From positions 1 through 64,000 of the forward strand of contig CALNWS010000010.1 of assembly GCA_940747215.1 (NCBI GenBank): DNA of 64,000 bases, given 5' to 3'. This document shows, piece by piece, positions 1 to 9,113 of this stretch. How positions within the stretch are numbered: position 1 is the stretch's first letter; every line of letters starts with the position of its first letter. The notes below the pieces were generated by a model. The model saw only the letters and a program-made list of their open reading frames with translations. It was not told the origin of the DNA and ran no database searches. The position numbers and the translations under genes were made by a program. The stretch comes from an uncultured Paraburkholderia sp. (GTDB lineage Bacteria; Pseudomonadota; Gammaproteobacteria; Burkholderiales; Burkholderiaceae).

Positions 1-1163
1 GCCTGGTTTGTTGCGTAAAGTTCGGAACCGTTCACTGCGTCAGTAGAATCCCTCGTCACCCGCCCCGCTGCGACATTCGTGATCGTGCGCTCCTTGCCCA
101 CGTCGCCGACTGAGACGGTGCTCGTCGGATTGGTACCACTGACTGCATACGACTGACCGTTGATCGTGACCGCGGCCGTGCCGACCGCCGCCTGAGTCGT
201 AGAATTTGCACCCAGCGCGACGTCGCCCACGTTGTTGGCCTGCGAACCTGATCCCATGGCAACGCTGTTTCTGCTGCTGGCGGCCGCCGTATCGCCAAGC
301 GCGACCGCGCCTGGATCGCCTGCCACGGACGTATTACCCAGTGCTACTGAGCCTTGACCAACCGCTTTATTTTGATTGCCCATGGCGACTGCGCCGTTTG
401 CCTTGTTGTTGACACTCGCGCCTTGAGCCCCATCGTTATTGGCCACGTTATTCCTGCCCAGAGCAATCGCACCTTCACCACTCGCGAAATTCGGGTCACC
501 GAGCGACACCGCACCGTCGCCGAACGCGGCACTGCCCGAACCGATCGCCATCGCCCTGCCTCCATCGGCTTTTACGCGATTACCAATCGCAATCGAACCG
601 TCGGTCTGAGCGATCGCCGCAGGGCCCATCGCGACGCTGTCCACTCCGATGGCCTCGCTATCGGACAATTGCGAGTTTGCATGGAAGAAAGTAACACCTG
701 CGCCACTATTATTAATTGCGTTCAGATACTGGCCGCAGCTGTCAAGATACGTGAACACGGTATCCAAGCTCGTGTTGACGTAGTTGAAGCTTTCATACGT
801 CGTGCCGTAGAGCGCAGCCAACGCTTGATTGGTTTGATAAAGTTGCGATCCGTTGACTGCGTCCTTCGAACGGGCAGTCAATGATCCTAGCGCTATATGT
901 TTGAGCTTGTGATCCCCGATCCCCCTGAACTTGCTGCTCTTGTTCATGTCCGTGGCTCTCGCTGTCCCCGGTATCAATCCGGCTCCCATCATCGTCGCGA
1001 TGACCGCTACAATCGTTAATTTACCGCGCACCCCCGACTGAAGCGTTCCGTTGCCTCGGATAGCACGCAGCTCACGACCGCAGAAACGACCAGTTGACGA
1101 GTGAGTTTGAGACGGCGAACCGTGACGATCACCGCGTGAAACGGCATCTTTTTTCTTTTGCAT
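1..1163 (-). CDS. Trimeric autotransporter adhesin (YadA-like), N-terminal part, runs off the left edge
   Basis: An open frame of 387 codons starts at an ATG at 1163 and is still open at base 1. After a charged N-terminus, a hydrophobic signal segment (about residues 47-70) ends in GTARA. Stalk/neck motifs follow (AVNGSQLYQTNQ near residue 100). Then come many short head repeats of the SVAMG/AVALG/AIALG type (about residues 145-310), as in the left-handed beta-roll of YadA heads. A neck (GKERTITNVAAGRV) and another AVNGSELYATNQ stalk start follow. The C-terminal membrane anchor lies outside the window. Such proteins trimerise on the outer membrane and bind host surfaces. The long N-terminal extension before the hydrophobic core is typical of the extended signal peptides of this family. 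No lesion is seen, unlike most neighbours. Confidence 0.88.
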   Translation of the reverse strand, partial: MQKKKDAVSRGDRHGSPSQTHSSTGRFCGRELRAIRGNGTLQSGVRGKLTIVAVIATMMGAGLIPGTARATDMNKSSKFRGIGDHKLKHIALGSLTARSKDAVNGSQLYQTNQALAALYGTTYESFNYVNTSLDTVFTYLDSCGQYLNAINNSGAGVTFFHANSQLSDSEAIGVDSVAMGPAAIAQTDGSIAIGNRVKADGGRAMAIGSGSAAFGDGAVSLGDPNFASGEGAIALGRNNVANNDGAQGASVNNKANGAVAMGNQNKAVGQGSVALGNTSVAGDPGAVALGDTAAASSRNSVAMGSGSQANNVGDVALGANSTTQAAVGTAAVTINGQSYAVSGTNPTSTVSVGDVGKERTITNVAAGRVTRDSTDAVNGSELYATNQ

Positions 1164-1233
1164 GATTCTCTTGATAAGAAATTAAAAAAGCCAGACGAAA
1201 GAATGGAAGAGTCAATTGAATGAAGGAGCGGGC

Positions 1234-1250
1234 GACGTTTCTGTAACGTC
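1234..1250. promoter_or_regulatory. Inverted repeat upstream of the adhesin start
   Basis: A perfect 6-bp inverted repeat (gacgtt, 5-nt spacer, aacgtc) lies about 70 bp upstream of the adhesin start codon, in the otherwise empty 1164-1396 gap. It could be an operator or a 5' leader hairpin. No known regulator motif is recognised. Confidence 0.25.
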
Positions 1251-1396
1251 TTGCCGTCTCGTTAGTTATGCTGATTTATACAGGCAATATTTTCTTCAGT
1301 CCAGCGGTACTGACTGTCTGCCCAGAACAAGCTTCAAGCCGTCAGCTCCAAGCGGGAGCGTGATCTCGCCTTGAATCCAGTAGACGGGCGACGCAA

Positions 1397-2520
1397 CTAA
1401 CACTTGTGGAGGTCATCTTCGGACTCGATTCCTTCCGCCACAACGAAGGGAGCCAAGGTTGTTGCAGAACGCGGCCAACGCACTGAGCATTGGCCTGCTG
1501 CTACCGCCTCCTCGCCATCGCGCCGCCAGCCTCGGTCAAGCTTGATCACGTGTGGTTGAATGGCACGCGCAAACGCCAAGCTACTGTGTAGCCAACACCG
1601 AAGTCGTCGAGCGATATGCGACAACCAAAGCTCATCAGACGCGTTACAAACTCGACAGCAGCATCAAAGTCTGCGATGGGCGCGGTTTCCGTGATTTCAA
1701 CAGTCAAACGTGCGGCGTCCTCAGGATGGTCAGCTAGATAATCGAAGACGGACAGCCACCAGCTATCGATCGCTAAACTGCGAGCAGAAACGTTGCACCC
1801 TAAGTTTCTTTCTTAACTGACCGAGAACCGTTGCGACGACAAGCCTGTCCAGCGCGCGAACAAGTCCCAAGCGCTCCAACACCGGAACAAGATGCTCGTT
1901 CCTGCCCCAAACGGGAGTCCAGCGGCTCGTAGCAGAGCCTCCGAATACAACCACTGTTCGCTGCGGTCACGACGCACGATGGGTTTGAAATTCAAGGCCT
2001 GCGCGCCCTTCTCGGTGACTGCTCGATTGAACGCGACTGCTAGTAGGACCCATGTCCCGTTCATAATCAAGACGCCACTTCATATCCGACTGTGGCATGG
2101 TAACTTGCGCAGTCAAAGCACTCGTTCGCTCGACTTCTTCCGGATAAAGAATCTGGCCGCCGCTGCCTAACCCACCCTGACGTACGGGATCGACGCTCAC
2201 CACCGGCAAGGCGGTACTCCGGTTACCCACTGTAACGTAACGAGATAGTTAGCCAGTTCTACCTGAACGTTTTCCAGACGCGTCAAGGCACCGAGAATGG
2301 ACGTTGGCGCGGAGATGTTTTCTTTGCCGATGAAGGAAACCAGAAATCGCGCACCACCCAAGTCAGTCACGGAACCGCCCGAACCGTGCGCGCGCAATTG
2401 CAACGCACGCAGCGTCTCATCCGCGAAGGGCGCCCCGTACACCGCCTTCAAATGGGCGTAGTTGTTCAATTCGACAGGTATCTACATCCCATCCAATCGA
2501 CAGCTTTCATGGCATTCCTT
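1397..2520 (-). pseudogene. Degenerate GGDEF-EAL c-di-GMP phosphodiesterase
   Basis: Fragments in different frames make up one gene reading right to left. A degenerate GGDEF-type piece (NNYAHLKAVYGAPF at about 2460) is followed by EAL-domain pieces: KGAQALNFKPIVRR, SEALLR, VPVLERLGLVRALDR, CNVSARSLAIDSWW, LTVEITETAPIADFD, ISLDDFGVGY, QPHVIKLDR and FVVAEGIES. These are the expected EAL blocks in order, including the TE, DDFG and EGIE motifs, so the ancestor hydrolysed c-di-GMP. At least four frameshifts separate them. The C-terminus ends early at a stop after EDDLHKC, where EAL proteins normally continue about 30 residues. A TAG also sits near the presumed N-terminus. Not expected to be functional. 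Confidence 0.75.
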
Positions 2521-2587
2521 CTGAAGCGGTGTGAATGCAAAGGAACTGCGATCGGCGAACGCTTCCAACCAACGCCAAATCGCTTGG

Positions 2588-3354
2588 CTAAAAAGTGTAT
2601 TCCGGCAGCAGCCAGACCAGTTCGCCGCTGCGCAATCTGCTGATTGCCGAGTAGATCGGAATCAGACCGATGCCCATGCCGCTGCTCACCCCCACGGCCA
2701 TCGCTTCCGCGACGTTCACCTGAAACGTCGCCGCGCCGAGCACGACGGTTTCCTCGCCGTTCGGGCCGTCGAACATCCAGCGGTCCGGCGGAAACACCGG
2801 CGTCACCATCTGCAGACACGAATGGTTCGCGAGATCGGCGGGCGTTTTCAGCACGCCGCGCCGCTCCAGATAACGCAGCGACGCGCACGCGCTGCTGAGC
2901 CGCTGTGACACCAGCCCCGAACCGACAGCCAGGTCGCGAACGTGAGCGACACGTCGAAATCCTCGTCGAGCAGATCGGGCGGGTGTCAGTTCGATATGCA
3001 CGTCCGGATAGCGCTCCTGATAGCGGCCCACGGCCGGCACGACGTAGTGCTGGCCGAAGCTCGTCATCGCGTGAACCTTGAGCTTGCCGGACGGGCGCGC
3101 GTGCGCGTCGCTCGCCTCAGCTTCCGCCTGATCTACGTAGGCGAGGATCTGCTCGCAGCGCTGCAGATGCCCGCTTCTGTGAGCGCGATGCGGTGCGTGG
3201 TGCGGTTAAGGAGCCGCGTGCGCAGATGCGCTTCCAGATCGGAGACCGCGCGTGACGCGTAGGCCGTAGTCGTATTGAGGTGTTGCGCGGCACCCGTGAA
3301 GCTACCCGCGTCTACGACGCGGACAAATACGCGCATGTTTTGAAGCGTATCTAT
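2588..3354 (-). pseudogene. LysR-family transcriptional regulator (broken)
   Basis: The N-terminal winged helix-turn-helix (MRVFVRVVDAGSF, AYASRAVSDLEAHLRTRLLN) is followed by the effector domain (SFGQHYVVPAVGRYQERYP, GLIPIYSAISRLRSGELV). A frameshift near 3165 separates the two. A second region near 2930-2975 needs two compensating shifts to restore the DLLDEDFDVSL motif. The expected start codon at 3354-3352 reads ATA, preceded by a good AGGA ribosome site, where homologues begin MDTLQNMRVF. This suggests an ATG to ATA start loss; an upstream in-frame ATG exists at 3435. Target unknown. It sits divergently beside the efflux operon at 3511, which it may have controlled. Confidence 0.8.
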
Positions 3355-3510
3355 GACTTTTCCTGTCGATCCGGCGCTCGCCGTCAAGAGTGATTGCCGG
3401 TCAATTATCTCATATCTCGTAAGAATGCCTTGCATCTTTACCGGTTATTCCCCAATCAATCGAAAAATATAATTGCACGCAAACATCTATAGACAATTTT
3501 GGAGGAAATC

Positions 3511-3867
3511 GTGCAGTCTCCGGTACCGAAAGGGACCGCCGCAGCCGCGGTTCTTACGATCCTATTAACAATCGCCGGCTGTGCAAGTACCGGAGGCGTC
3601 GCGAAGATTCAGGCCGAGCGGCTCGGCACTCATGCGGTGCTCGTGACGGCGCTCGGAGGCGAACTCGACGAACCCGCTAATGGTCTGAAGGACAGCGACA
3701 CGCTGCCCGCGCACGGCAAGGGCGCGAAGGGCAAAGCGGCAGCGAGCCCAAGTGGCACAAGCGCGGCTTCGGCTGCAGCAACAGCTCCGGCGGCGGTAGT
3801 TTCAAAACCGTCGGCAGTGAAAACCGCCACAGCCAACGCGACGGCTCCCGCCGCCGCGACCGAGTGA
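3511..3867 (+). CDS. Small lipoprotein; probable internally deleted outer-membrane efflux factor
   Basis: Start chosen as GTG 3511 because GGAGG lies 5 nt upstream; an upstream TTG at 3499 would include the ribosome site. The product has 118 residues: a hydrophobic signal, a lipobox (TIAGC), CASTGG, then a short stretch and an Ala/Lys/Thr-rich tail. The N-terminus looks like NodT-type outer-membrane efflux lipoproteins. The middle (HAVLVTALGGELDE) looks like the extreme C-terminus of that family, where a v-x-ALGGG motif is usual. The simplest reading is an in-frame deletion of about 1.1 kb that left an open but channel-less protein. It leads the FUSC/DUF1656/HlyD efflux operon, where such an outer-membrane subunit belongs. 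The deletion is inferred, not proven. Confidence 0.6.
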   Translation: MQSPVPKGTAAAAVLTILLTIAGCASTGGVAKIQAERLGTHAVLVTALGGELDEPANGLKDSDTLPAHGKGAKGKAAASPSGTSAASAAATAPAAVVSKPSAVKTATANATAPAAATE

Positions 3868-3878
3868 GGAAGCCGGCC

Positions 3879-5772
3879 ATGTCCACTCCCTCCTCCACTC
3901 CACGGCAACCGGGCTTCGGCGCGCTCTACTCGACCGCCGCCGACTGGGCACGCACAGACGGCCTCACGTGGATCTATCTCTTCAAGGCGCTGGCCGCGTG
4001 TTTCCTTGCGCTCGGCATCGCGATAAAGCTCGACCTGCCGAAGCCGCGCACCGCGATGACCACCGTGTTCATCGTGATGCAGCCGCAAAGCGGCATGGTG
4101 TTTGCAAAAATTCTACCGGATCTGCGGCACGCTGGTCGGTCTCGTCGTGATGCTCGCGCTGATCGGCCTCTTTTCGCAGCAACCGGAACTCTTCATCGTC
4201 ACGACGGCATCTGGGTCGGCATCTGCACGGCAGGCGCCGCGCGCAACCGCAATTTCCGTTCATACGGTTTCGTGCTCGCCGGTTACACCGCTGCGCTGAT
4301 CGGCATTCCCGCCTCGCAGTATCCGGACGGCGCAGTTCTAACGCGCGGCACGCGGGTGGCCGAAGTGGTGGTCGGCTCGTCAGCGCGGGCGCGGTGAGCG
4401 GCCTCGTGTTCCCGCAATTCACTGGCTTACAGATGCGCAGCACGGTGCGCGCTTCTCGGCGTTCTCGAATATGTGTCGGCGTCGCTTGCCGGACGCAACG
4501 ATCGCGTGCTTCGTCGCCAAACATCGTCGGCTTCGAGGTGGCCCGCAGCGTGGCCGTGTTCGAAGGCCTCGATTCGCGGATGCGCGGCGACCGTCTCGCG
4601 CGTCTGAACAGCGAGTTCATGACCGCCGCGCTCGAACCGTATTTCTGCGAAATCGCGCCGCTGCTCGCGAAGTCCGGTGAATCCGTGCTGACCGCCGCCG
4701 ACGCCGCGCAACTGGAAGCCTACAAGGCCGAGTTGCCGAAGCGCGTGCGCGCCACGCGCGCCGAACTGGAAACGCAGCCGGACGCGCCGCTGCTCGACTT
4801 CGACACGGCAGCCAAACTGCTCTATCGCTTCATCGACGATCTGCACGCGTACGCCGCAACATACGCGTCGCTTGCCGTGGATACACACGAACGCGAGCGC
4901 TGGATCGAGCGCTACGAGCCCAAGACCAACGCGATTGCCGCCGGTGTTTCGGGCGTGCGCGCGGCGATCGTGATGATGATTCTTGGCGCATTCTGGATCG
5001 CCACGGCCTAGCCGAGCGGCATTCACGCTGACGCTGAATGCGGCGGCCGTATGCGCGCCGTGTTCCCGCATATCGACGCGACGCTTTTCCGCTCCTGTGC
5101 GCCGGGCTCGCGCCGTTCCTGCTGTTCGGCGTGTTCATGACCACACGCCCCGCGCTCGCCGGTTACGGCGTCGGCTATTGCATCTTCTACTGCTTCCTCG
5201 CCGGCTCCGACAACGTCGTTCACTACGATCCGGGCAGCTTCATGAACGACGCGATCGCGCTCGTGCTGTCGATGCTGGTCGCCTCGATCGCTTTCGCCGT
5301 GCTGCTGCCGCCGTCCACGCCGTGGCTGCGCAACCGTCTGCTCGTCGATCTGCGCCGCCAGGTGCTGGTGGCAAGCCGTGCCGGCATGCGGCGCGCGCGA
5401 TCTCTGATGTTCCAGATCAACGCGCTCGCACCGACCGAGCCCGAATTGAAGCGCGACACGCTGCGCTGGCTCTATTCTCGGTGCTCGAAGTCGGCAATGC
5501 GGTGATCGATCTGCGCCGCGAAATCGATGCCGTGGCGCGTATCGCTGCGTGCGATGCGCGACGCGCTCTTCGATACGCCGCGCGCGGACCGCTTCGACCG
5601 CGCACTCGCCGCCGTCCAGCAGATGCTCGCCACCTTCACGCCGCCGCGCGAAGAGCGGCACCGGCAACGCATCCTGAGTCATCTGCATTTCATTCGTACC
5701 GCACTGCTCGATCCGCAATCGCCGCTTGAACCGCTGGTGAACGGACGTGCCGACGCGTCAGAAGAGTTCGCC
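3879..5772 (+). pseudogene. FUSC/AaeB-type aromatic acid efflux inner-membrane protein (broken)
   Basis: Starting at ATG 3879 (MSTPSSTPRQPGFGALY), pieces in several frames give a FUSC-type protein. There are hydrophobic helices (WIYLFKALAACFLALGIAI, GTLVGLVVMLALIGLF), a soluble middle domain (about 4540-4940), a second helix bundle (5100-5330) and a C-terminal soluble part to about 5745. The ancestor would be about 630-700 residues. Frameshifts are visible near 4105, 4210, 4385-4470, 5030 and 5480. A TAG at about 5009 follows WIATA, where Trp is expected. The family exports aromatic acids such as hydroxybenzoates or fusaric acid together with DUF1656 and HlyD partners, which follow here in order. 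The last frame now runs straight into the DUF1656 start, so its own stop is gone. Confidence 0.8.
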
Positions 5773-5976
5773 ATGTCACATGATAGCGCCGTTTTCGATG
5801 CCTACGTGCCCGCCATCGTGCTGCTGTTCATTGTGGGCGCCGCGCTGACGTGGCTGCTCGATCGCGTGATCGCCTATACGGGCCTGTAGTATCGCGTGGT
5901 GTGGCATCCCTCTCTTTTCCGGGCCAACCTGCTCGTGTGTGTATGCGGCGTGCTGGGCCTCGCCGTTTATCGTTGA
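5773..5976 (+). pseudogene. DUF1656 small membrane protein with in-frame TAG
   Basis: ATG 5773 begins a 67-codon protein with two hydrophobic helices (AIVLLFIVGAALTWLL and the segment ending VLGLAVYR). This is the size and layout of DUF1656 proteins encoded between FUSC and HlyD subunits of aromatic-acid exporters. A TAG at 5887-5889 interrupts it at codon 39, just before YRVVWHPSLF, the conserved family motif. No other lesion is present. An AGAAGAG ribosome site precedes the start. A single C to T change from CAG would explain the stop. Confidence 0.75.
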
Positions 5977-6492
5977 TCAGAGTCGAAACATGACCATTCG
6001 AAATATCGTCGGCTTCGTCGCGACAGCCATTATTATTTTTTTATCGTTGCGATATTTGATTGGACTCGTGCTGTGAGTCTATTATTACATGAATGAACCG
6101 TGGACACGCGACGGATGCGTGCGCGCGGAAATCGTCAACGTCGTGCCGGACGTGTCGGACGCCGTGATGGATCTGCCCGTGAAAGACAATCAGTTCGTGA
6201 AAAAAGGCGATCTGCTGATGCAGATTGATCCGTCGCACTACGAGATCGCGGTCGAGCAGGCGCAAGCGGCGGTGGCCGCACGCAAGGTCGAGTTGCACAT
6301 GCGCCGCGACGACGCGCAGCGCCGCGCGGACATGGGGACGCGCTCGTCGTCTCGAAGGAAAGTCGCGAGAATGCGACGACGCATACGGCGTCCGCCGCCG
6401 AGGCGTCGTATCAGCAGGCGCTGGCCGCGCTCGACGCCGCCAAGCTCAATCTCGCACGCACGCGCGTCGTGTCGCCCCGGTCGACGGCTACG

Positions 6493-6524
6493 TGACCAAC
6501 CTGAACGTTGACCAACCTGAACGT
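6493..6524. repeat. Perfect 16-bp tandem duplication inside hlyD
   Basis: The unit tgaccaacctgaacgt occurs twice head to tail. Homologues have a single copy coding VTNLNVFRGD. The extra 16 bp shifts the reading frame. Confidence 0.85.
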
Positions 6525-6603
6525 GTTTCGCGGCGACTATGCGACGGCTGGCGCAGCCAAGCTCACGATCTTTGACAGCCATTCGTTCTGGGTTTACGAC
6601 TAC

Positions 6604-6627
6604 TTCGAGGAAACCTTCGAGGAAACG
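6604..6627. repeat. 12-bp tandem duplication inside hlyD
   Basis: The unit ttcgaggaaac plus one base is repeated with one mismatch, giving FEETFEET where one FEET is expected. The insertion keeps the frame. Confidence 0.7.
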
Positions 6628-6947
6628 AAGCTGCCGCACGTGCGTATCGGTGATAAGGCCGAAGTGCGCCTGATGAGCGGCGGCACGCTTCAAGGTCACG
6701 TGGAAAGCATTTCGCGCGGCATTTACGATCGCGACAATCCGCAGAGCTGCGACCTCGTCGCCGACGTCAATCCGACCTTCAACTGGGTTGCGGCTCGCGC
6801 AGCGCGTGCCGGTGCGCGTGCGGATCGATTCCGTGCCCGACGGCGTGGTGCTCGCGGCGAGCATCACGTGTACCGTGGTCGTTACGCCGAGCTAAATGCC
6901 TGTGCGTATGCGTGTGGGCATGCTTGCGGGCGTGTTTTATGTGAGTG

Positions 6948-8589
6948 TCACCAGCCCGGCACGCCGCCCATCGCCTGAGTCTCCGCATACGTGAAGACGT
7001 GATAGTGCGTCTCGCCGGTGACTTGTGCGATGACGCGGGAATCGTCGGGCGGCGTTTCGCCGAACATCCGGTGGTGATAGGCGAGCGCCGCCGTGGCCTG
7101 TTCGACGAGTACGGCATTCTGCTGCGTGCCGGCGTCCATCTGCGTCACGGCGAGATTGATCTCTTCGATTCCGGCGCTCTGCTCCGACGAAGCCACCGAA
7201 ATCTCGCCCATGATGTCGGTGACGCGCTTCACGGCTTTCACGACTTCTTCCATCGTTTCGCCCGCGTCCTTCGCCAGTACCGAACCGTTGCCCACACGCG
7301 CCACTGACGTGTCGATCAAGCCCTTGATCTCCTTCGCGGCCGCGGCGCTGCGCTGTGCGAGATTGCGCACTTCGGCGGCCACCACGGAAAAGCCGTGTCC
7401 TTCTTCGCCCGCGCGCGCGGCTTCGACCGCCGCGTTAAGCGCGAGAATATTGGTCTGGAACGCAATGCCCTCGATCACGTCGATGATGTCGCCAATGCTG
7501 CGCGCGCTGTCGTTGATCTAGTTCATCGTCTCGACCACGCGGCTCACCACTTCGCCGCCCTTCTCCGCGATGCTCGACGCGTTGTTGGCAAGCGTGCTCG
7601 CCTGCTTCGCGTTGTCCGCGTTCTGACGCACCGTCGACGTGAGCTGCCCCATGCTGGTCGCCGTGCGCTCCAGCGCCACCGCGGCGACCGTCATCGCGAG
7701 GCCGCTTTGCATGTCGTGCAGCGCGTACAGCATGCTCGACTTGTCCTTGCGGCCAAGCGCGATCTCGTTCGACAGATCGCCCGACGCGATACGGCTCGCA
7801 ATCTCCTTCGCGTACGCGGGCTCGCCGCCGAGACGGCGCACCACCCATTCGCTGATGCCGAACGCGAGCACGATGAGCGCAATCGTCATCACGGCGATCA
7901 TCACGAACGACGAGTGGTAGATGAAGCCGGACGTGTCGATGGTCGCCTTCGCGGCGGTGGCACGCTGCGTGACGATGTCGTCCACCATCTTTTCGAGCTT
8001 GCCGGTTTCCACCAGCAGCGAGACGTCCTGAGTGCCGACCTGCCAGCTCATCTGCGAAAGATCGAGCGGCTGCGCCTTCACGAGCGTCACGAAGTCACGC
8101 AGATGTGCGCTCCACGCGGTCACGGCGGCGGCGAATTTCTTCTACTGATCGGTGGCTTTGGCGTCCGACGCGTCCACGTACTGCTGCAACGAACGTGCCC
8201 ACCTCGGAAGACAACCCGGCGAGCGCGTGTTCGACGTCGCCGCCCAGATCGTCACGCTCTTTCGCGGTACTCGCGGTGAGCAGCATTTTTGCGCGCAGCA
8301 TGTGCCCGCGCGCCTCTTCGGTTGCGCGGCTCGCCACGTGACCCTGGTCATAAATGGATTGCGCGGAAGCGTTCAGGCGGTTGATCTGCATGAGCGAAAA
8401 CACGCCGATCACTAGTGTGCCGATCAGCAGCATAGCGAACGCGAGCCGCAGCATCGCCTTCACCGACATACCCTTCAGACGCACCGCCCGCGCGCGGCGG
8501 CCTTTTCCATGCGGCGGCGCATTCCCCGCCGCTTCTCCATCCGGCACGAAACCCGCGTCCGTGTTGCCGCGTAGCGAAACTGCTTTCAT
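6948..8589 (-). pseudogene. Methyl-accepting chemotaxis protein (broken)
   Basis: ATG 8589 follows a GGGGACAGG ribosome site. A transmembrane helix (LRLAFAMLLIGTLVIGVFSL) is followed by a four-helix periplasmic domain, a second helix (SSFVMIAVMTIALIVLAFG), HAMP and a long coiled coil with the signalling hairpin ([38 protein letters not shown]). Lesions: frameshift near 8200, TAG at 8142-8144 in ATDQ-stop-KKFA, and TAG at 7518-7520 in MN-stop-IND. After VLVEQATAA the last 45 residues (about 6948-7085) do not look like a chemoreceptor tail and contain [14 protein letters not shown]. They may come from another gene joined by deletion. Confidence 0.85.
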
Positions 8590-9113
8590 GATTCCTGTCC
8601 CCGAGTAGAACTGCCGGAAAGGTCGGTTCCGGCGTTGCTGCTGCATTGCTGCTTATCTTCTCCGGGTCAACGGCAGGAATGCCCGCGATCTTTAGTGTCG
8701 CTTGCGGCATGCCGAATCGGTTGCCCGGCCCTGGCCTTCGACGCGCCGCCTCGTGAGCGCGCGTCGGCGAACCGTTTTTTATACATGGCCAAAATTCACC
8801 CGGCGGCATTTATCAGACGACTTGCAACCGACGCCCGAACGTGACAGGAAACGCTTGCGCCGCACCGCGAAAGTGCGCTACTTGCCCGCGTTTGGACCGG
8901 CTCGGGTGTCCGCGCGGCGCAACTGCTGCCCGATTCGCGACAAAACTTGTCCTTACATTTCGCTCGCGCCACATTAAACTGCTTTCACTGGCTGACGACG
9001 CAGAAAACGCGTCGAAATGCCGCAGCACCGGAAAACGAAGCAAAAGCAATCGATCAGAAAGAACCGGCGCGGGCGGCCTCAGCACCGTCTTTTCTATCTC
9101 ATCATTCTGCGTA
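8590..9113. other. Divergent spacer between chemoreceptor and MFS genes
   Basis: About 520 bp without a convincing gene; long frames here are not supported by any family resemblance. The only site I recognise is the sigma-28-like promoter at 8667-8694. Confidence 0.5.
8667..8694 (-). promoter_or_regulatory. Sigma-28 (FliA)-like promoter for the chemoreceptor gene
   Basis: On the minus strand, TAAAG is followed by 15 nt and then GCCGTTGA, close to the flagellar sigma-28 consensus TAAA-N15-GCCGATAA. It lies about 80 bp upstream of the chemoreceptor start, a usual arrangement for motility-coregulated receptors. Confidence 0.45.

Larger units (their letters stand above)
5990..6895 (+). pseudogene. 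HlyD-family periplasmic adaptor of the efflux operon (broken)
   Basis: ATG 5990 starts a membrane anchor (NIVGFVATAIIIFLSLRYL). At 6074-6076 TGA replaces an expected Trp before the conserved MNEPWTRDG. The biotinyl-lipoyl part (VVPDVSDAVMDLPVKDNQFV), coiled-coil hairpin and second lipoyl half (VVSPVDGYVTNLNV) follow. The barrel domain ends at TAA 6893-6895. Frameshifts lie near 6340, at 6493-6524 (a perfect 16-bp tandem duplication) and near 6785. A further 12-bp duplication at 6604-6626 adds four residues (FEET twice). The ancestor, about 290-300 residues, would have linked the FUSC pump to the outer membrane. Confidence 0.82.

Noticed and set aside
354..884. Plus-strand 176-codon frame and other frames opposite the adhesin
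   Set aside because: The minus strand carries unmistakable YadA head and stalk repeats in one continuous frame; the plus-strand frame is a mirror of repetitive high-GC code without family resemblance.
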